Shown: one piece after another, positions 27,169 to 40,229 of the stretch
How positions within the stretch are numbered: the first letter of the stretch is position 1
How the letters are laid out: each line of letters begins with the position of its first letter
NCBI RefSeq assembly: GCF_010993975.1
Contig: NZ_JAACZO010000058.1
Span: forward strand, 1-64,000
Source of the DNA: Halomonas faecis
Lineage (GTDB): Bacteria > Pseudomonadota > Gammaproteobacteria > Pseudomonadales > Halomonadaceae
Direction of reading: 5' to 3'
DNA: 64,000 bases
The notes under the pieces: model-generated
What the model saw: only the letters and a program-made list of their open reading frames with translations
The model's database searches: none
Told to the model about the DNA's origin: nothing
Translations under genes and position numbers: made by a program

Positions 27169-27705
27169 ATGGCGGAACTGTCTACCGTCGCACGGCCCTA
27201 CGCCAGGGCAGCGTTCGAGTATGCTCGCGATCACAAGGCGCTGGAACGTTGGTCCGAATGGCTGAATCAGCTGGGCCGGGTGGTCGCCGTCCGTGACGTT
27301 CAGAAGCTTCTGTCGAGTCCTAGCCTCACCACTGAACGCAAGGTGGCCCTGGTCGTCGAGCTGGCCGAAGTCAAGGTCGACGACAATGCCCAGCGTTTTT
27401 TGGGCACCTTGGGTGAAAAGGGTCGGCTGACCACGCTGACGTCGATCGCCGAGCAGTTCGAACGCCTGCGCGCCGAGCACGATAAGCGCATCGACGTCAC
27501 CGTCGTTTCGGCCTACGACCTCGACGACAAGCAGCAGCAGAAGCTCGCCGGCGCGCTCAAGAAGCGCCTGAATCGCGAAATCTCCATTACCACTCAGGTG
27601 GAACCGAAGCTGATCGGGGGCGTCATCCTGCGCGCCGGCGACACCGTCATCGACGGGTCGGTGCGCGGTCGACTGAACCGCCTCTCCGAAGCTCTCACCG
27701 CTTGA
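27169..27705 (+). CDS. atpH: ATP synthase F1 subunit delta
   Basis: A 178-residue subunit that joins the b stalk to the top of F1. N-terminal [17 protein letters not shown] and C-terminal [24 protein letters not shown] are the family signatures. Ribosome site GAGGTGA immediately upstream. Confidence 0.96.
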   Translation: MAELSTVARPYARAAFEYARDHKALERWSEWLNQLGRVVAVRDVQKLLSSPSLTTERKVALVVELAEVKVDDNAQRFLGTLGEKGRLTTLTSIAEQFERLRAEHDKRIDVTVVSAYDLDDKQQQKLAGALKKRLNREISITTQVEPKLIGGVILRAGDTVIDGSVRGRLNRLSEALTA

Positions 27706-27721
27706 GTCTGAGGGACATGGC

Positions 27722-29266
27722 ATGCAGCAACTGAATCCATCAGAGATCAGCGACATCATCAAACAGCGTATCGAAAAGCTGGATGTCGCTTCCGAAGCCC
27801 GCAATCAGGGCACCATCGTCAGCGTCTCCGACGGCATCGTGAAGATTCACGGCCTCGAGGATGCGATGTTCGGTGAGATGATCGAATTCCCCGGCGGCAT
27901 CTACGGCATGGTGCTCAACCTCGAGCGCGACTCCGTGGGTGCCGTGGTGCTGGGCGACTACCTGCAGCTCGAAGAGGGGATGACCGCCCAGTGTACCGGT
28001 CGCATCCTCGAGGTGCCGGTGGGCCCCGAACTGATCGGCCGCGTGGTCGATCCGCTGGGCACGCCCATCGACGGCAAGGGCGAGATCGACGCCAAGCTCA
28101 CCGACGCGGTGGAGAAGGTCGCCCCGGGCGTCATCACCCGCCAGTCGGTGGATCAGCCGATCCAGACCGGCCTCAAGTCCATCGATGCCATGGTGCCGAT
28201 CGGCCGTGGCCAGCGTGAGCTGATCATCGGCGACCGCCAGATCGGCAAGTCGGCCATCGCCGTCGACACCATCATCAACCAGAAGGGCAAGGACGTCACC
28301 TGCGTCTACGTGGCCATCGGCCAGAAGCAGTCGACCATTGCCCAGGTGGTGCGCAAGCTCGAAGAGCACGGTGCCATGGAGCACACCATCGTGGTGGCCG
28401 CCGGCGCCGCCGACCCGGCCCCGATGCAGTTCCTGGCGGCCTACTCCGGCTGCACCATGGGGGAGTATTTCCGTGACCGTGGCGAAGATGCGCTGATCGT
28501 CTACGATGACCTGTCCAAGCAGGCCGTGGCCTATCGTCAGGTGTCGTTGCTGTTGCGTCGCCCGCCCGGCCGCGAAGCCTACCCGGGTGACGTCTTCTAT
28601 CTCCACTCGCGTTTGCTCGAGCGTGCCGCGCGGGTCAATGCCGAATACGTCGAGAAGTTCACGGACGGCAAGGTCAAGGGCAAGACCGGCTCGCTGACGG
28701 CCCTGCCGATCATCGAGACTCAGGGCGGCGACGTCTCGGCGTTCGTTCCGACCAACGTGATCTCGATCACCGACGGTCAGATCTTCCTCGAGACCAACCT
28801 CTTCAACTCGGGCATCCGTCCGGCCATCAACGCCGGCCTTTCGGTGTCGCGCGTGGGGGGGTCGGCGCAGACCAAGATCATCAAGAAGCTCGGCGGCGGC
28901 GTGCGTCTGGCCCTTGCCCAGTATCGTGAGCTGGCGGCTTTCTCCCAGTTCGCTTCCGATCTGGACGAAGCCACGCGCAAGCAGCTGGAGCACGGTCAGC
29001 GCGTCACCGAGCTGATGAAGCAGAACCAGTACTCGCCGATGTCCGTGGCCGAGATGGCGCTGTCCCTGTATGCCGCCAACGAAGGCTTCCTGGACGACGT
29101 CGAGGTCAACAAGGTGCTGGACTTCGAGCGTGCCCTGCGCGACTACATGAAGGCCGAGCACAGCGATCTGTTGGACAAGATCAACCAGACCGGCGACTAC
29201 GACGACGAGATCCAGAAAGGACTGAAAGAGGGTCTCGAGAAGTTCAAGGCCACTCAGAGCTGGTAA
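27722..29266 (+). CDS. atpA: ATP synthase F1 subunit alpha
   Basis: A 514-residue non-catalytic nucleotide-binding subunit. Walker [10 protein letters not shown] (about 169-177), [22 protein letters not shown] typical of alpha subunits. Full length for the family. A strong hairpin lies in the 68-base gap to atpG. Confidence 0.98.
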   Translation: MQQLNPSEISDIIKQRIEKLDVASEARNQGTIVSVSDGIVKIHGLEDAMFGEMIEFPGGIYGMVLNLERDSVGAVVLGDYLQLEEGMTAQCTGRILEVPVGPELIGRVVDPLGTPIDGKGEIDAKLTDAVEKVAPGVITRQSVDQPIQTGLKSIDAMVPIGRGQRELIIGDRQIGKSAIAVDTIINQKGKDVTCVYVAIGQKQSTIAQVVRKLEEHGAMEHTIVVAAGAADPAPMQFLAAYSGCTMGEYFRDRGEDALIVYDDLSKQAVAYRQVSLLLRRPPGREAYPGDVFYLHSRLLERAARVNAEYVEKFTDGKVKGKTGSLTALPIIETQGGDVSAFVPTNVISITDGQIFLETNLFNSGIRPAINAGLSVSRVGGSAQTKIIKKLGGGVRLALAQYRELAAFSQFASDLDEATRKQLEHGQRVTELMKQNQYSPMSVAEMALSLYAANEGFLDDVEVNKVLDFERALRDYMKAEHSDLLDKINQTGDYDDEIQKGLKEGLEKFKATQSW

Positions 29267-29273
29267 TGCCGCC

Positions 29274-29295
29274 GGCCCGCCCATACGGGCGGGCC
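29274..29295 (+). terminator. Hairpin between atpA and atpG
   Basis: A perfect 9-bp stem GGCCCGCCC / GGGCGGGCC with loop ATAC, eight bases after the atpA stop. No T-run. Likely an mRNA-stability or attenuation element that lowers gamma relative to alpha. Confidence 0.65.
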
Positions 29296-29334
29296 CAGGA
29301 CATTTTCTGAGGGTCACGAACGGAGTAGATCGCT

Positions 29335-31660
<2,326 letters not shown>

Positions 31661-31685
31661 TCCCGTCCATCAGGGGGACTTCGCC

Positions 31686-32114
31686 ATGGCGAACAGCTTC
31701 AAGTGCGAAATCGTCAGCGCCGAAGCGTCGATCTACTCGGGAGAAATCGAGCAGCTCATCGCTTCCGGGGTCATGGGCGATCTCGGCATCCTGCCCGGTC
31801 ACGCCCCGCTGTTGACCCAGCTGCAGCCGGGACCGATCCGAGTGATCCACGATGACGGCAAAGAAGAGAACTACTACGTTTCGGGAGGCTTTCTGGAAGT
31901 CCAGCCCGACGTGGTGACCGTGCTCGCCGATTCGGCGGCGCGTGCCAATGATCTCGACGAGGCGTCGGCCGAAGAAGCGCGTCAGCATGCGCTGAAGGCA
32001 TTCAACGACAAGTCGGCCGAGCTGGACTACAGCCGTGCCGCAGCCGAACTCGCCGAGGCGGTGGCTCAACTGCGCACCATTCAGCAGCTGCGCAAGAAGG
32101 CTGGCAAAGGCTAG
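31686..32114 (+). CDS. atpC: ATP synthase F1 subunit epsilon
   Basis: A 142-residue regulatory rotor subunit: an N-terminal beta-sandwich ([20 protein letters not shown]) and two C-terminal helices. Last gene of the operon; a terminator follows about 40 bases after the stop. Confidence 0.96.
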   Translation: MANSFKCEIVSAEASIYSGEIEQLIASGVMGDLGILPGHAPLLTQLQPGPIRVIHDDGKEENYYVSGGFLEVQPDVVTVLADSAARANDLDEASAEEARQHALKAFNDKSAELDYSRAAAELAEAVAQLRTIQQLRKKAGKG

Positions 32115-32153
32115 ACGCCAGATCGTCGCGAGCGCGCGGCCGGTCCGTGATGG

Positions 32154-32184
32154 CGCCCTCCGAACACTGTTCGGGGGGCGTTTT
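32154..32184 (+). terminator. Rho-independent terminator of the atp operon
   Basis: CGCCCTCCGAA paired with TTCGGGGGGCG (one G-T pair) around loop CACTG, followed by TTTT. Confidence 0.88.
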
Positions 32185-32282
32185 CTCGTCTGCTATGATG
32201 GCGGAACTGGACCGGACGTTCCCGGCTCCCAGCCGTCTTACCGCCTGGATGCGGTGCACCCCGCGGTGGCAGGAGGAAGCCC

Positions 32283-33650
32283 ATGTCGTTGAGCGAAACG
32301 CTTCAGGAACACCGGGAGGCTCTGCTTTCCGCCCTGGAAGAAGGGCGTCATGAGTCTCTCGACGAGCAGCTGCCGGAGCTGCGCGCCGCGGACCTGGCCG
32401 AAATCCTCGAGGAACTGCTCGAAGAGGATGAGGGCCTGGGGAGGGTGCTCGCGCTGTTCGATTGCCTGCCTATCGAGCGGCGAGCCAACGTGCTCGGCTA
32501 TCTGCCGGGGGACGAGCAGTTGGTCATTGCCGAGGCGATGTCCGACGAAACGCTGCTCAAGGTACTCGAAGAGATGGGCTCGGACGAGCGAGCCGACCTT
32601 TTCAATCTGCTCGACGAGGATCGACGCGAGGGATTGTTGCGACGCATGGCGCGTCAGGAGCGCGAGGATCTCAAGCGTCTGGCCAGCTACGAGGAAGGCA
32701 CTGCCGGGGCCATCATGACCTCGGATTACGTGGCGATTCCCTGCGGCATGACGGTTTCCCAGGCGATGATGCGGGTACGCCAGACCGCACCGGATGCGGA
32801 AACGGTCTATCAGCTTTACATCGTCGATGCGGATGGGCGACTGGCCGGCACGCTGTCGTTGCGTCAGTTGATGGTGGCACGCCCCGGAGCCCAGGTCGAC
32901 GATCTGATGATCAAGGACGTGATCAGCGTGCCGGTGGATGAAGCCCAGGAAGAGGTGGCGCGTCTGGTCGCCCGCTACGATCTGCTGGCGGTACCGGTGG
33001 TCGATGCCGACGAGCGGCTAATCGGCATCGTCACCCATGACGATGCCATGGACGTGGCCGAGTCGGAGGCCACCGAAGACATCCACAAGGGGATGTCGAT
33101 CGGCCAGCTCGAGGATGGCGTGAGCCGGGTCCCGTTATGGAGCCTCTATCGTAAGCGGGTGACCTGGCTGGTTCTGCTGGTGTTCGCCAACCTCTTTTCC
33201 GGGGCCGGGATTGCCTATTTCGAAGAGACCATCGCTGCCCAGGTCGCACTGGTGTTCTTCCTGCCGCTGTTGATCGGTAGCGGCGGCAACGCTGGCGCCC
33301 AGGCGGCCACCCTGATGGTGCGCGGCATGGCCACCGGCGACGTGGGTGTTAAGGATTGGGGCAAGCTGCTCGGGCGCGAGCTGCTGGTGGCGGGGTCGCT
33401 GGGGCTGACCATGGCGTTGGCGGTAGCTCCCATCGGTGTCATGCGGGGCGGTGAGGCCGTGGCGATGATCGTGGCCTTGAGCATGGTGGTCATCGTGCTG
33501 TTCGGCAGCCTGATCGGCATGTGTCTACCCTTCGTGCTCGATCGCTTGGGCTGGGATCCGGCTACCGCCTCGGCGCCGCTGGTGACGACGCTGATTGATG
33601 CTACTGGCGTGCTGATCTATTTCACCATCGCGACCGCTTTGCTCACCTAG
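32283..33650 (+). CDS. mgtE: MgtE-family magnesium transporter
   Basis: A 455-residue protein in the MgtE order: N-terminal helical superhelix (about 1-130), two CBS domains (about 135-260: TSDYVAIPCGMTVSQAMMRVRQ and IKDVISVPVDEAQEEVARLV), a linking helix, and five membrane helices (about 290-455) with the pore signature GSGGNAGAQAATLMVRG. MgtE is a Mg2+-gated Mg2+ channel. GGAGGA precedes the ATG. The 3' end overlaps the convergent cation-efflux gene by eight bases. Confidence 0.94.
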   Translation: MSLSETLQEHREALLSALEEGRHESLDEQLPELRAADLAEILEELLEEDEGLGRVLALFDCLPIERRANVLGYLPGDEQLVIAEAMSDETLLKVLEEMGSDERADLFNLLDEDRREGLLRRMARQEREDLKRLASYEEGTAGAIMTSDYVAIPCGMTVSQAMMRVRQTAPDAETVYQLYIVDADGRLAGTLSLRQLMVARPGAQVDDLMIKDVISVPVDEAQEEVARLVARYDLLAVPVVDADERLIGIVTHDDAMDVAESEATEDIHKGMSIGQLEDGVSRVPLWSLYRKRVTWLVLLVFANLFSGAGIAYFEETIAAQVALVFFLPLLIGSGGNAGAQAATLMVRGMATGDVGVKDWGKLLGRELLVAGSLGLTMALAVAPIGVMRGGEAVAMIVALSMVVIVLFGSLIGMCLPFVLDRLGWDPATASAPLVTTLIDATGVLIYFTIATALLT

Positions 33651-34851
33651 CACGCCATGAGTGAGGCGTCGTCGGGTCACTGGCGGCGCGGGTGACGAAC
33701 AGCACCTCGACGTTGCCCAGCCACTCGATGTCGCTGGCTAGCGCCTTGAGTTGACTGGCCAGGCATTGCGGCGGCTGATGGATATCATCGCCGACCACCA
33801 GCGAGACGGAGACCTTGCCGTTCAGGTAGTGCAGCTGCAGATCGGTCAGGGTGCGCCAGACCGGATGTTTGTACCAGCGTTCGTCCAGGGCGGCCTCGAC
33901 CTCCGGACGCAGCGGTAGGCCGGGGAAGCGGCTGGGATCGCCTTCGCCAGCGTCGTCCTCAGGGTCGATGTGGAAGATCACGTCGGTCAGAGCGGGAAAG
34001 GCGCGGCGAAGCCGCCGGCTCACCTCGTTGCCGATCTCGTGGGCTTCGGAGACGCTCACCTTGGGGCCGACGACGATATGCAGATCGACCATCACCCAGC
34101 CCGCGGACTGGCGGGTACGCAGATCGTGGACGCTGTCGACGCCCGGTACGCTGCAGGCTACCTCGTGCATGCGCTGCTGGGCGTCCTCCGGCAGAGCGGT
34201 GTCGACCAGCTCGCGGGCCGATTCCCAGAGCAGATCCCAACCCACCTTGCCCACCAGCAGGCCCACCACCACCGCGGCGATGGCGTCGAGCCAGCCGGCG
34301 CCAAGCTGGGCGCCGATCAAGGCGACTAACACCACGGCGGTGGAAAGCGCATCGGAACGCGAGTGCCAAGCATTGGCCTCGAGCAGTCGCGAGCTGACAC
34401 GCTTGGCCACCCGCAGGGTATATTGGAAAATCCACTCCTTGGCGAGCAGTGCCGCGACGGCCAGCAGCATTGCCCAAATGCCCGGTGCGGGAATGCTGGT
34501 GCCGACGAGAAGGCGCTGCAGGCTGGACCAGGCGATGGCCCCGGCCACGAAGATCAGCACGCTGCCCAGCAGCAGCGTGGCCAGCGTCTCGATGCGCCCA
34601 TGGCCGTAGTGATGGTCCTGGTCGGGATCCTGGCGACCGTAGTGGGTGGCCGCCAGGACGAAACCGTCGGTGACCAGGTCGGAGAAGGAGTGAATGCCGT
34701 CGGCGATCAGAGCCGCCGACCCGACCAGCAAGCCGACGATGACCTTGGCCAGCCCCAGGGTGCCATCGATCCAGGCGCCGATTAGGGTGACACGCTTGGC
34801 ATCGCGAATCTGCTCGTTTCGGTCGGTCAAGGAGTGATCGCTCGCACTCAT
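33643..34851 (-). CDS. Cation diffusion facilitator (divalent metal efflux)
   Basis: A 402-residue CDF transporter. Six helices at about 15-220 with the metal-site motifs GIHSFSD in helix 2 and WHSRSDALST in helix 5, then a cytosolic C-terminal domain (HDLRTRQSAGWVMVDLHIVV, HIDPEDD) and an extra C-terminal part of about 100 residues not in short CDF proteins. Likely an iron, zinc or manganese exporter in the FieF/MMT1 branch; the metal is not clear. The start at 34851 is the most plausible, though only a weak ribosome site (GGTAG) is visible. It is convergent with mgtE, stop codons overlapping. Confidence 0.88.
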   Translation of the reverse strand: MSASDHSLTDRNEQIRDAKRVTLIGAWIDGTLGLAKVIVGLLVGSAALIADGIHSFSDLVTDGFVLAATHYGRQDPDQDHHYGHGRIETLATLLLGSVLIFVAGAIAWSSLQRLLVGTSIPAPGIWAMLLAVAALLAKEWIFQYTLRVAKRVSSRLLEANAWHSRSDALSTAVVLVALIGAQLGAGWLDAIAAVVVGLLVGKVGWDLLWESARELVDTALPEDAQQRMHEVACSVPGVDSVHDLRTRQSAGWVMVDLHIVVGPKVSVSEAHEIGNEVSRRLRRAFPALTDVIFHIDPEDDAGEGDPSRFPGLPLRPEVEAALDERWYKHPVWRTLTDLQLHYLNGKVSVSLVVGDDIHQPPQCLASQLKALASDIEWLGNVEVLFVTRAASDPTTPHSWRAR

Positions 34852-35047
34852 GGTGGCTACCGGTGGGTCGCGTCCTGGTCGATAGGGCGGACAATGTGGA
34901 CTCATTTGGTCGGAATTTTCGCATTACCGCAAGCTGAATTGAAGGGGAAAGGGCTCCGCCACGCTGCATGGCGGACAGCGTGGCGCCGGACGTGTATCCT
35001 CTTGCGCGTCACATGGGTCTGCGCTCACACGGGTAGGGAAGTGCCAC

Positions 35048-35848
35048 ATGGATTGGCTACAGGTCGTCATTCTCGCTGTCTTTCAAGGGCTGACCGAGTT
35101 CCTCCCGATCTCCAGTTCCGCCCATCTGATTCTGGTGCCCAGGCTGACCGGCTGGGAAGATCAGGGACTGGCCTTCGACGTGGCTCTGCACCTGGGCAGC
35201 CTGGCTGCGGTGGTGGCTTACTTTCGCGAGGAGCTCATGCGCATGGCCCGCGCCTGGTGGGCTTCGTTTTCCGCTGCCGACGTCGATCGGGATGCCCGGC
35301 TGGCCTGGTGGGTGGTGCTGGCCACCGTGCCGGTATGCATCGTTGGCCTGCTGTTTCGCGATGACATCGCTCTAGGCATGCGCTCTCCGCTGCTGATCGC
35401 TGCCACGCTGATCGGTTTCGGTCTATTGCTGGCCTATGCGGACTGGGGGCATCGCGGCGAGCGCAGCGAATACCAGCTTTCCCTGAGGGATGCTCTGTTC
35501 ATCGGTTTTGCCCAGGCGCTGGCGTTGATTCCCGGGACCTCTCGCTCGGGCATCACTATCACTGCAGCGCTGCTGCTCGGGCTGAGCCGCGAAGCGTCGG
35601 CGCGCTTCTCCTTTCTGCTGTCGATTCCGGTGATCCTGCTGGCCGGCGGCTTGGAAACCGTGGGCCTGATCCAGCAACCCCAGTACATCGACTGGCTGTC
35701 GTTGACGCTTGGCACGCTGCTCTCCGGCATCAGCGCTTACCTGTGCATTCACTATTTTCTGGCTTTCATTCGGCGTATCGGCATGCAGCCCTTCGTGGTC
35801 TATCGCCTGGCGCTTGGTGGTTGGCTACTGTGGCTCTATTGGGTCTGA
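35048..35848 (+). CDS. uppP: Undecaprenyl-diphosphatase (BacA type)
   Basis: A 266-residue membrane enzyme that recycles undecaprenyl pyrophosphate for peptidoglycan synthesis. Both signature motifs are present: GLTEFLPISSSAHL with the catalytic Glu at about 17 and LIPGTSRSGITITAALLLG with the catalytic Ser/Arg near 165. Typical length. It lies 33 bases before apbE. Confidence 0.96.
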   Translation: MDWLQVVILAVFQGLTEFLPISSSAHLILVPRLTGWEDQGLAFDVALHLGSLAAVVAYFREELMRMARAWWASFSAADVDRDARLAWWVVLATVPVCIVGLLFRDDIALGMRSPLLIAATLIGFGLLLAYADWGHRGERSEYQLSLRDALFIGFAQALALIPGTSRSGITITAALLLGLSREASARFSFLLSIPVILLAGGLETVGLIQQPQYIDWLSLTLGTLLSGISAYLCIHYFLAFIRRIGMQPFVVYRLALGGWLLWLYWV

Positions 35849-35881
35849 TACTCGTCTCCTGTCCATTCGTGAGGAATCGTC

Positions 35882-36949
35882 ATGCTTGCGTTCAATCGTT
35901 TCGCTCTGATGGTGGGAATGCTGGCATTGCTGGCCGGCTGTTCGGAAAGCGACCGGCCATTGGAGTCGCCGGTGCGCCTGGAGGGTGCCATCTTCGGGAC
36001 GTTCTACCAGGTAACCATGGCCGATTCGCTGACGGTGGGTGAGGTACGGGACCTGGAAGAGGGCATCGAAGCGGTGTTGAAAGACGTCGATGCCAGCATG
36101 TCCACTTATCGTGACGATTCCGAGCTTTCTGACTTCAACTCGGCTCCGGTCGGCGAGTGGCAACCGCTGTCCAGCGAATTGATTGAGGTGCTCGCCATCA
36201 GTGAGTCGGTGGCCGAGGCCAGCGGCGGCGCTTTCGACGTCACCATCGGCGGACTGGTCAACCTGTGGAGCTTCGGGCCCGAGGCGCGTCCCCGCGAAGT
36301 GCCGGACGAGACGACATTGCGCGAACGCTTGGCCGAGATCGGGCCCGACAGCCTGGAAGTCGAGCCCGAACGGCAGCGTGCCAGGCGAGTGCGCGACGTC
36401 TTCGTCGATCTCTCCGCGGTCGCCAAGGGGCATGCCACCGACCGGGTGGCGGAGTATCTGGCCAGCGAGGGCATCGAGCACTACCTGGTCAATCTGGGCG
36501 GCGATCTTAGGGTGGCCGGATGGCGCGACGGCGAGGCCGAACCCTGGCGCATCGGCATCGAGGCGCCCCTCGACGACCGCCAGGAGGCGACCCATGTCGT
36601 TCCGCTGCACGATATCTCGGTGGCGACCTCGGGCGACTATCGCAACTTCTTCGAAGAAGAGGGGCAGCGCTACTCGCATACCCTCGATCCTCGCAACGGC
36701 CGTCCCATCGCCCATGGTCTGGCTTCCGTCACCGTGGCGCATCCCTCCAATGCCTGGGCGGATGCCTGGGCCACGGCATTGAGCGTGCTCGGCGAAGAGG
36801 AAGGCATGGCGCTGGCCCGCCGGGAAGGGCTGGCGGTACTGATGCTGGTGCGCCGTAGCGACGCCTGGGAGAGCTGGGTGAGCCCGGCCTTCGTCGAGAC
36901 GTTCGGCGAGGAACGGGTCGATGAACTGGGTGTGGAGGTGCGGCGCTGA
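35882..36949 (+). CDS. apbE: FAD:protein FMN transferase, lipoprotein ApbE
   Basis: A 355-residue lipoprotein; lipobox LAGC with Cys20. ApbE attaches FMN to Thr residues of targets such as NqrB, NqrC and RnfG in the periplasm. Motifs: MSTYRDDSELSDFN, GGAFDVTIGGLVNLW, DLSAVAKGHATDRVAEYL, NLGGDLRV and DPRNGRP. The sodium-pumping NADH dehydrogenase or Rnf targets are not in the window. Confidence 0.94.
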   Translation: MLAFNRFALMVGMLALLAGCSESDRPLESPVRLEGAIFGTFYQVTMADSLTVGEVRDLEEGIEAVLKDVDASMSTYRDDSELSDFNSAPVGEWQPLSSELIEVLAISESVAEASGGAFDVTIGGLVNLWSFGPEARPREVPDETTLRERLAEIGPDSLEVEPERQRARRVRDVFVDLSAVAKGHATDRVAEYLASEGIEHYLVNLGGDLRVAGWRDGEAEPWRIGIEAPLDDRQEATHVVPLHDISVATSGDYRNFFEEEGQRYSHTLDPRNGRPIAHGLASVTVAHPSNAWADAWATALSVLGEEEGMALARREGLAVLMLVRRSDAWESWVSPAFVETFGEERVDELGVEVRR

Positions 36950-37012
36950 TGGGCGGGTGTAAACTGACAGCCGATGAACGCGATCCGATCAATGAACCGA
37001 CGAGGAGTCCCG

Positions 37013-38380
37013 ATGAGCCTTGACGTGGTGATTCTGGCGGCCGGACAGGGCACACGCATGCGCTCCAGCCGGCCCAAGGTGCTGCACCGCCTGGCCGGCA
37101 AGCCGATGGTGCGCCATGTGCTCGATACCGCAGGCCAGCTGGCTGCCGACCGACTGCACGTGGTGGTGGGGCATGGCGCCGAGGCCGTGCGCGAGGCGCT
37201 GGCCGACACGCCCGTGCACTTCGCGCTGCAGGCCGAACAGAAGGGCACCGGGCATGCCGTGGCCCAGACGCTGGAGGCGCTGGGGCAGGGCAAGGTGCTG
37301 GTGCTGTATGGCGATGTACCGTTGATTCGCCGTGACACCCTGGCCGCGTTGCTCGCCGAGGTCAGCGACTCGCGCCTGGCGCTGTTGACCGTGACGCTGG
37401 ACGATCCGACGGGGTATGGACGCGTGCTGCGCAATGCGGACGGTGAGGCGGTGGCTATCGTCGAGCACAAGGACGCCAGCGAACGCGAACGTGCCGTGCG
37501 CGAGTGCAATACTGGCATCATGGCCATGACCGCTGCCCAGCTGCGTCGCTGGCTGCCGCGACTCTCCGCCGACAACGCCCAGGGCGAGTACTACCTCACC
37601 GACATCATCGCCATGGCGGCGGCCGAAGGGGTGGGCATCGCCACCGCTCGGCCCAGCGATGCGCTGGAGGTGGAGGGCGTCAACGACCGACTGCAGATGG
37701 CGCGTCTCGAGCGTGCCCACCAGGCGCGGCTCGCCGAGGGGCTGATGCGCGACGGGGTGGCCCTGGCCGATCCGGCACGGCTCGATGTGCGCGGGCAGCT
37801 GCGCTGCGGCCATGATGTGGAGATCGACGTGGGCTGCATCTTCGAAGGCGAAGTCGAGCTCGGCGAGGGGGTGCGCATCGGTGCCCACTGCGTGATCCGC
37901 GATAGCCACATCGGTGCCGAGACGCAGATCGAGCCGCATAGCGTCATCGACGGAGCGGTGATTGCCGGCCATGCGCGCATCGGCCCCTTCGCCCGGCTGC
38001 GGCCCGGCTCGCGCCTGGCGGTGGGCGCCAAGGTGGGCAACTTCGTCGAAACCAAGAACGTTGAGGTGGGCGAGGGCAGCAAGATCAATCACCTGAGCTA
38101 TGTGGGCGACGCCCGCCTGGGGCGCGGGGTCAACGTGGGCGCCGGCACCATCACCTGCAACTACGACGGTGCCCACAAGCACCGTACCGTGATCGGCGAC
38201 GACGCCTTCATCGGTTCCAACACCGCCTTGGTGGCGCCGGTCAGCGTCGGTCAGGGAGCCACCGTGGGCGCCGGGTCGACGATCAGCAAGGACGTCGCGG
38301 ACAATGCCCTGGCCGTCTCTAGGGCCCGCCAGGTGAGCAAGGCCGACTGGCCGCGACCCAGCAACGCCAAACAGCAATAG
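37013..38380 (+). CDS. glmU: Bifunctional GlmU: GlcN-1-P acetyltransferase / GlcNAc-1-P uridyltransferase
   Basis: A 455-residue enzyme giving UDP-GlcNAc for cell wall and LPS. N-terminal nucleotidyltransferase [18 protein letters not shown]; from about residue 250 hexapeptide repeats of the left-handed beta-helix with VGNFVETKN and [11 protein letters not shown], and the catalytic acetyltransferase region [13 protein letters not shown] 37013 has GAGGAG upstream. Lies 10 bases before glmS; the pair forms the amino-sugar operon. Confidence 0.97.
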   Translation: MSLDVVILAAGQGTRMRSSRPKVLHRLAGKPMVRHVLDTAGQLAADRLHVVVGHGAEAVREALADTPVHFALQAEQKGTGHAVAQTLEALGQGKVLVLYGDVPLIRRDTLAALLAEVSDSRLALLTVTLDDPTGYGRVLRNADGEAVAIVEHKDASERERAVRECNTGIMAMTAAQLRRWLPRLSADNAQGEYYLTDIIAMAAAEGVGIATARPSDALEVEGVNDRLQMARLERAHQARLAEGLMRDGVALADPARLDVRGQLRCGHDVEIDVGCIFEGEVELGEGVRIGAHCVIRDSHIGAETQIEPHSVIDGAVIAGHARIGPFARLRPGSRLAVGAKVGNFVETKNVEVGEGSKINHLSYVGDARLGRGVNVGAGTITCNYDGAHKHRTVIGDDAFIGSNTALVAPVSVGQGATVGAGSTISKDVADNALAVSRARQVSKADWPRPSNAKQQ

Positions 38381-38390
38381 GAGAGGCACC

Positions 38391-40226
38391 ATGTGTGGCA
38401 TCGTCGGGGCAGTGGCCCAGCGCAACGTGGAAGGCATTCTGCTCGAGGGGCTCAAGCGACTGGAGTATCGTGGCTACGATTCGGCCGGCATGGCAGTGCT
38501 GTCCGGCGAGGGCCGACTGCAGCGCAGCCGGGCGGTGGGCAAGGTAGCGGCTCTGGAAGCGTGCCTCGATAGCGAGCCCATGGCGGGGCGCTGCGGTATC
38601 GCACACACGCGCTGGGCGACCCATGGTAGGCCCACCGAGGATAACGCCCATCCGCACCTCTCGGGCGAGCGGCTCGCCGTGGTGCACAACGGCATCATCG
38701 AGAACCACGAGACCCTGCGTGAAGAACTCCTCGCGGCGGGGTATCGCTTCACCTCGCAGACCGATACCGAAGTGGTGGCCCACCTGATCGACCGCGATTA
38801 CTGCCAGACCCATGATCTGCTGACCGCGGTGCAGCGCAGCCTGGCGCGCCTCGAAGGTGCCTACGCACTGGCGGTCATGCATGCCGACGAACCCGGCGTG
38901 GTGATCGGCGCTCGTCAGGGCAGCCCGCTAGTCGTCGGGGTGGGCATCGACGAGGCCTTTCTCGGCTCCGATCCGCTGGCGCTGCTGCAGGTCACCGATC
39001 GCTTCGTTTATCTGCAAGAGGGCGATGTGGTGCGCCTCGCCGATGGCGGCCACATCGACGTCTACGATACGGCCGGCCACGCGGTCGAACGCGAGGTGGA
39101 TACCTTCGAGCATGGCGACGGTGCCGCCAGCAAGGGCGAGTATCGTCATTTCATGCTCAAGGAGATTCACGAGCAGCCGGCGGTGATTGCCTCGGCCCTG
39201 GAAGGGCGTCTGGGCGACCGCGCCGTACTGGTGGAAAGCTTCGGGCCCGAAGCGCGGGCACTGTTCGAGCGCGTCAAGCAGATCCATATCGTCGCCTGCG
39301 GTACCAGCTATCATGCCGGTCTGGTGGCGCGTTACTGGCTGGAGCGCTATGCCGGCCTGCCGGTGCAGGTGGAGGTCGCCTCCGAGTATCGCTATCGGCA
39401 GGTGGTCGTTCCCGAAGACACCCTGTTCGTGACGCTATCCCAGTCCGGCGAAACCGCCGACACCTTGGCAGCGTTGCGCTTCGCCCGCGAGAAGGGCTAT
39501 CTGGCCAGTCTGGCGATCTGCAACGTGCCGGGCAGTTCCCTGGTGCGAGAATCCGACCTGACGCTGATGACCCAGGCGGGACCGGAGATCGGCGTGGCCT
39601 CCACCAAGGCGTTCACCACCCAGTTGGCGGCCTTGATGCTGCTGACTCTGGCGCTGGGCCGCAGTCATGGGCTCGACGAGGGGATCCAAAGCGAACTGGT
39701 CAATGCCCTGCGCGGCTTGCCTCGACTGGTGGAGCGGGTTCTGGCGCTCGACGAACGCATCGAGGCGCTGTCGACGGCCTTCGCCGAAAAGCACCATGCG
39801 CTTTTCCTGGGACGTGGAGCGCACTTCCCGATCGCCCTGGAAGGGGCGCTGAAGCTCAAGGAAATCTCCTACATCCACGCCGAAGCCTATCCTGCCGGGG
39901 AGCTCAAGCACGGCCCTCTGGCCCTGGTCGACAGCGAGATGCCGGTGATCGCGGTGGCGCCCAACGATGAGCTGCTCGACAAGCTCAAGTCCAACCTTCA
40001 GGAAGTGCGGGCGCGTGGCGGTGAGCTGTACGTGTTCGCCGACGAGCAGGTGAGCCTGGCCGAGGAACCGGGCATTCGCGTGCTCCATCTGCCCCACGTG
40101 CACGAGGCGCTGGCACCGCTGCTCTACACCTTGCCGCTGCAGCTGCTCAGCTATCATGTGGCGGTGCTCAAGGGCACCGACGTCGATCAGCCGCGAAACC
40201 TGGCCAAATCCGTCACCGTGGAGTGA
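38391..40226 (+). CDS. glmS: Glutamine-fructose-6-phosphate aminotransferase (isomerising)
   Basis: A 611-residue enzyme that makes glucosamine-6-phosphate from fructose-6-phosphate and glutamine. Cys2 of MCGIVGAV is the glutaminase nucleophile; two SIS domains follow ([20 protein letters not shown]) and the C-terminus ends NLAKSVTVE as usual. No glmS ribozyme is present, as expected for this group. Confidence 0.98.
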   Translation: MCGIVGAVAQRNVEGILLEGLKRLEYRGYDSAGMAVLSGEGRLQRSRAVGKVAALEACLDSEPMAGRCGIAHTRWATHGRPTEDNAHPHLSGERLAVVHNGIIENHETLREELLAAGYRFTSQTDTEVVAHLIDRDYCQTHDLLTAVQRSLARLEGAYALAVMHADEPGVVIGARQGSPLVVGVGIDEAFLGSDPLALLQVTDRFVYLQEGDVVRLADGGHIDVYDTAGHAVEREVDTFEHGDGAASKGEYRHFMLKEIHEQPAVIASALEGRLGDRAVLVESFGPEARALFERVKQIHIVACGTSYHAGLVARYWLERYAGLPVQVEVASEYRYRQVVVPEDTLFVTLSQSGETADTLAALRFAREKGYLASLAICNVPGSSLVRESDLTLMTQAGPEIGVASTKAFTTQLAALMLLTLALGRSHGLDEGIQSELVNALRGLPRLVERVLALDERIEALSTAFAEKHHALFLGRGAHFPIALEGALKLKEISYIHAEAYPAGELKHGPLALVDSEMPVIAVAPNDELLDKLKSNLQEVRARGGELYVFADEQVSLAEEPGIRVLHLPHVHEALAPLLYTLPLQLLSYHVAVLKGTDVDQPRNLAKSVTVE

Positions 40227-40229
40227 CGC

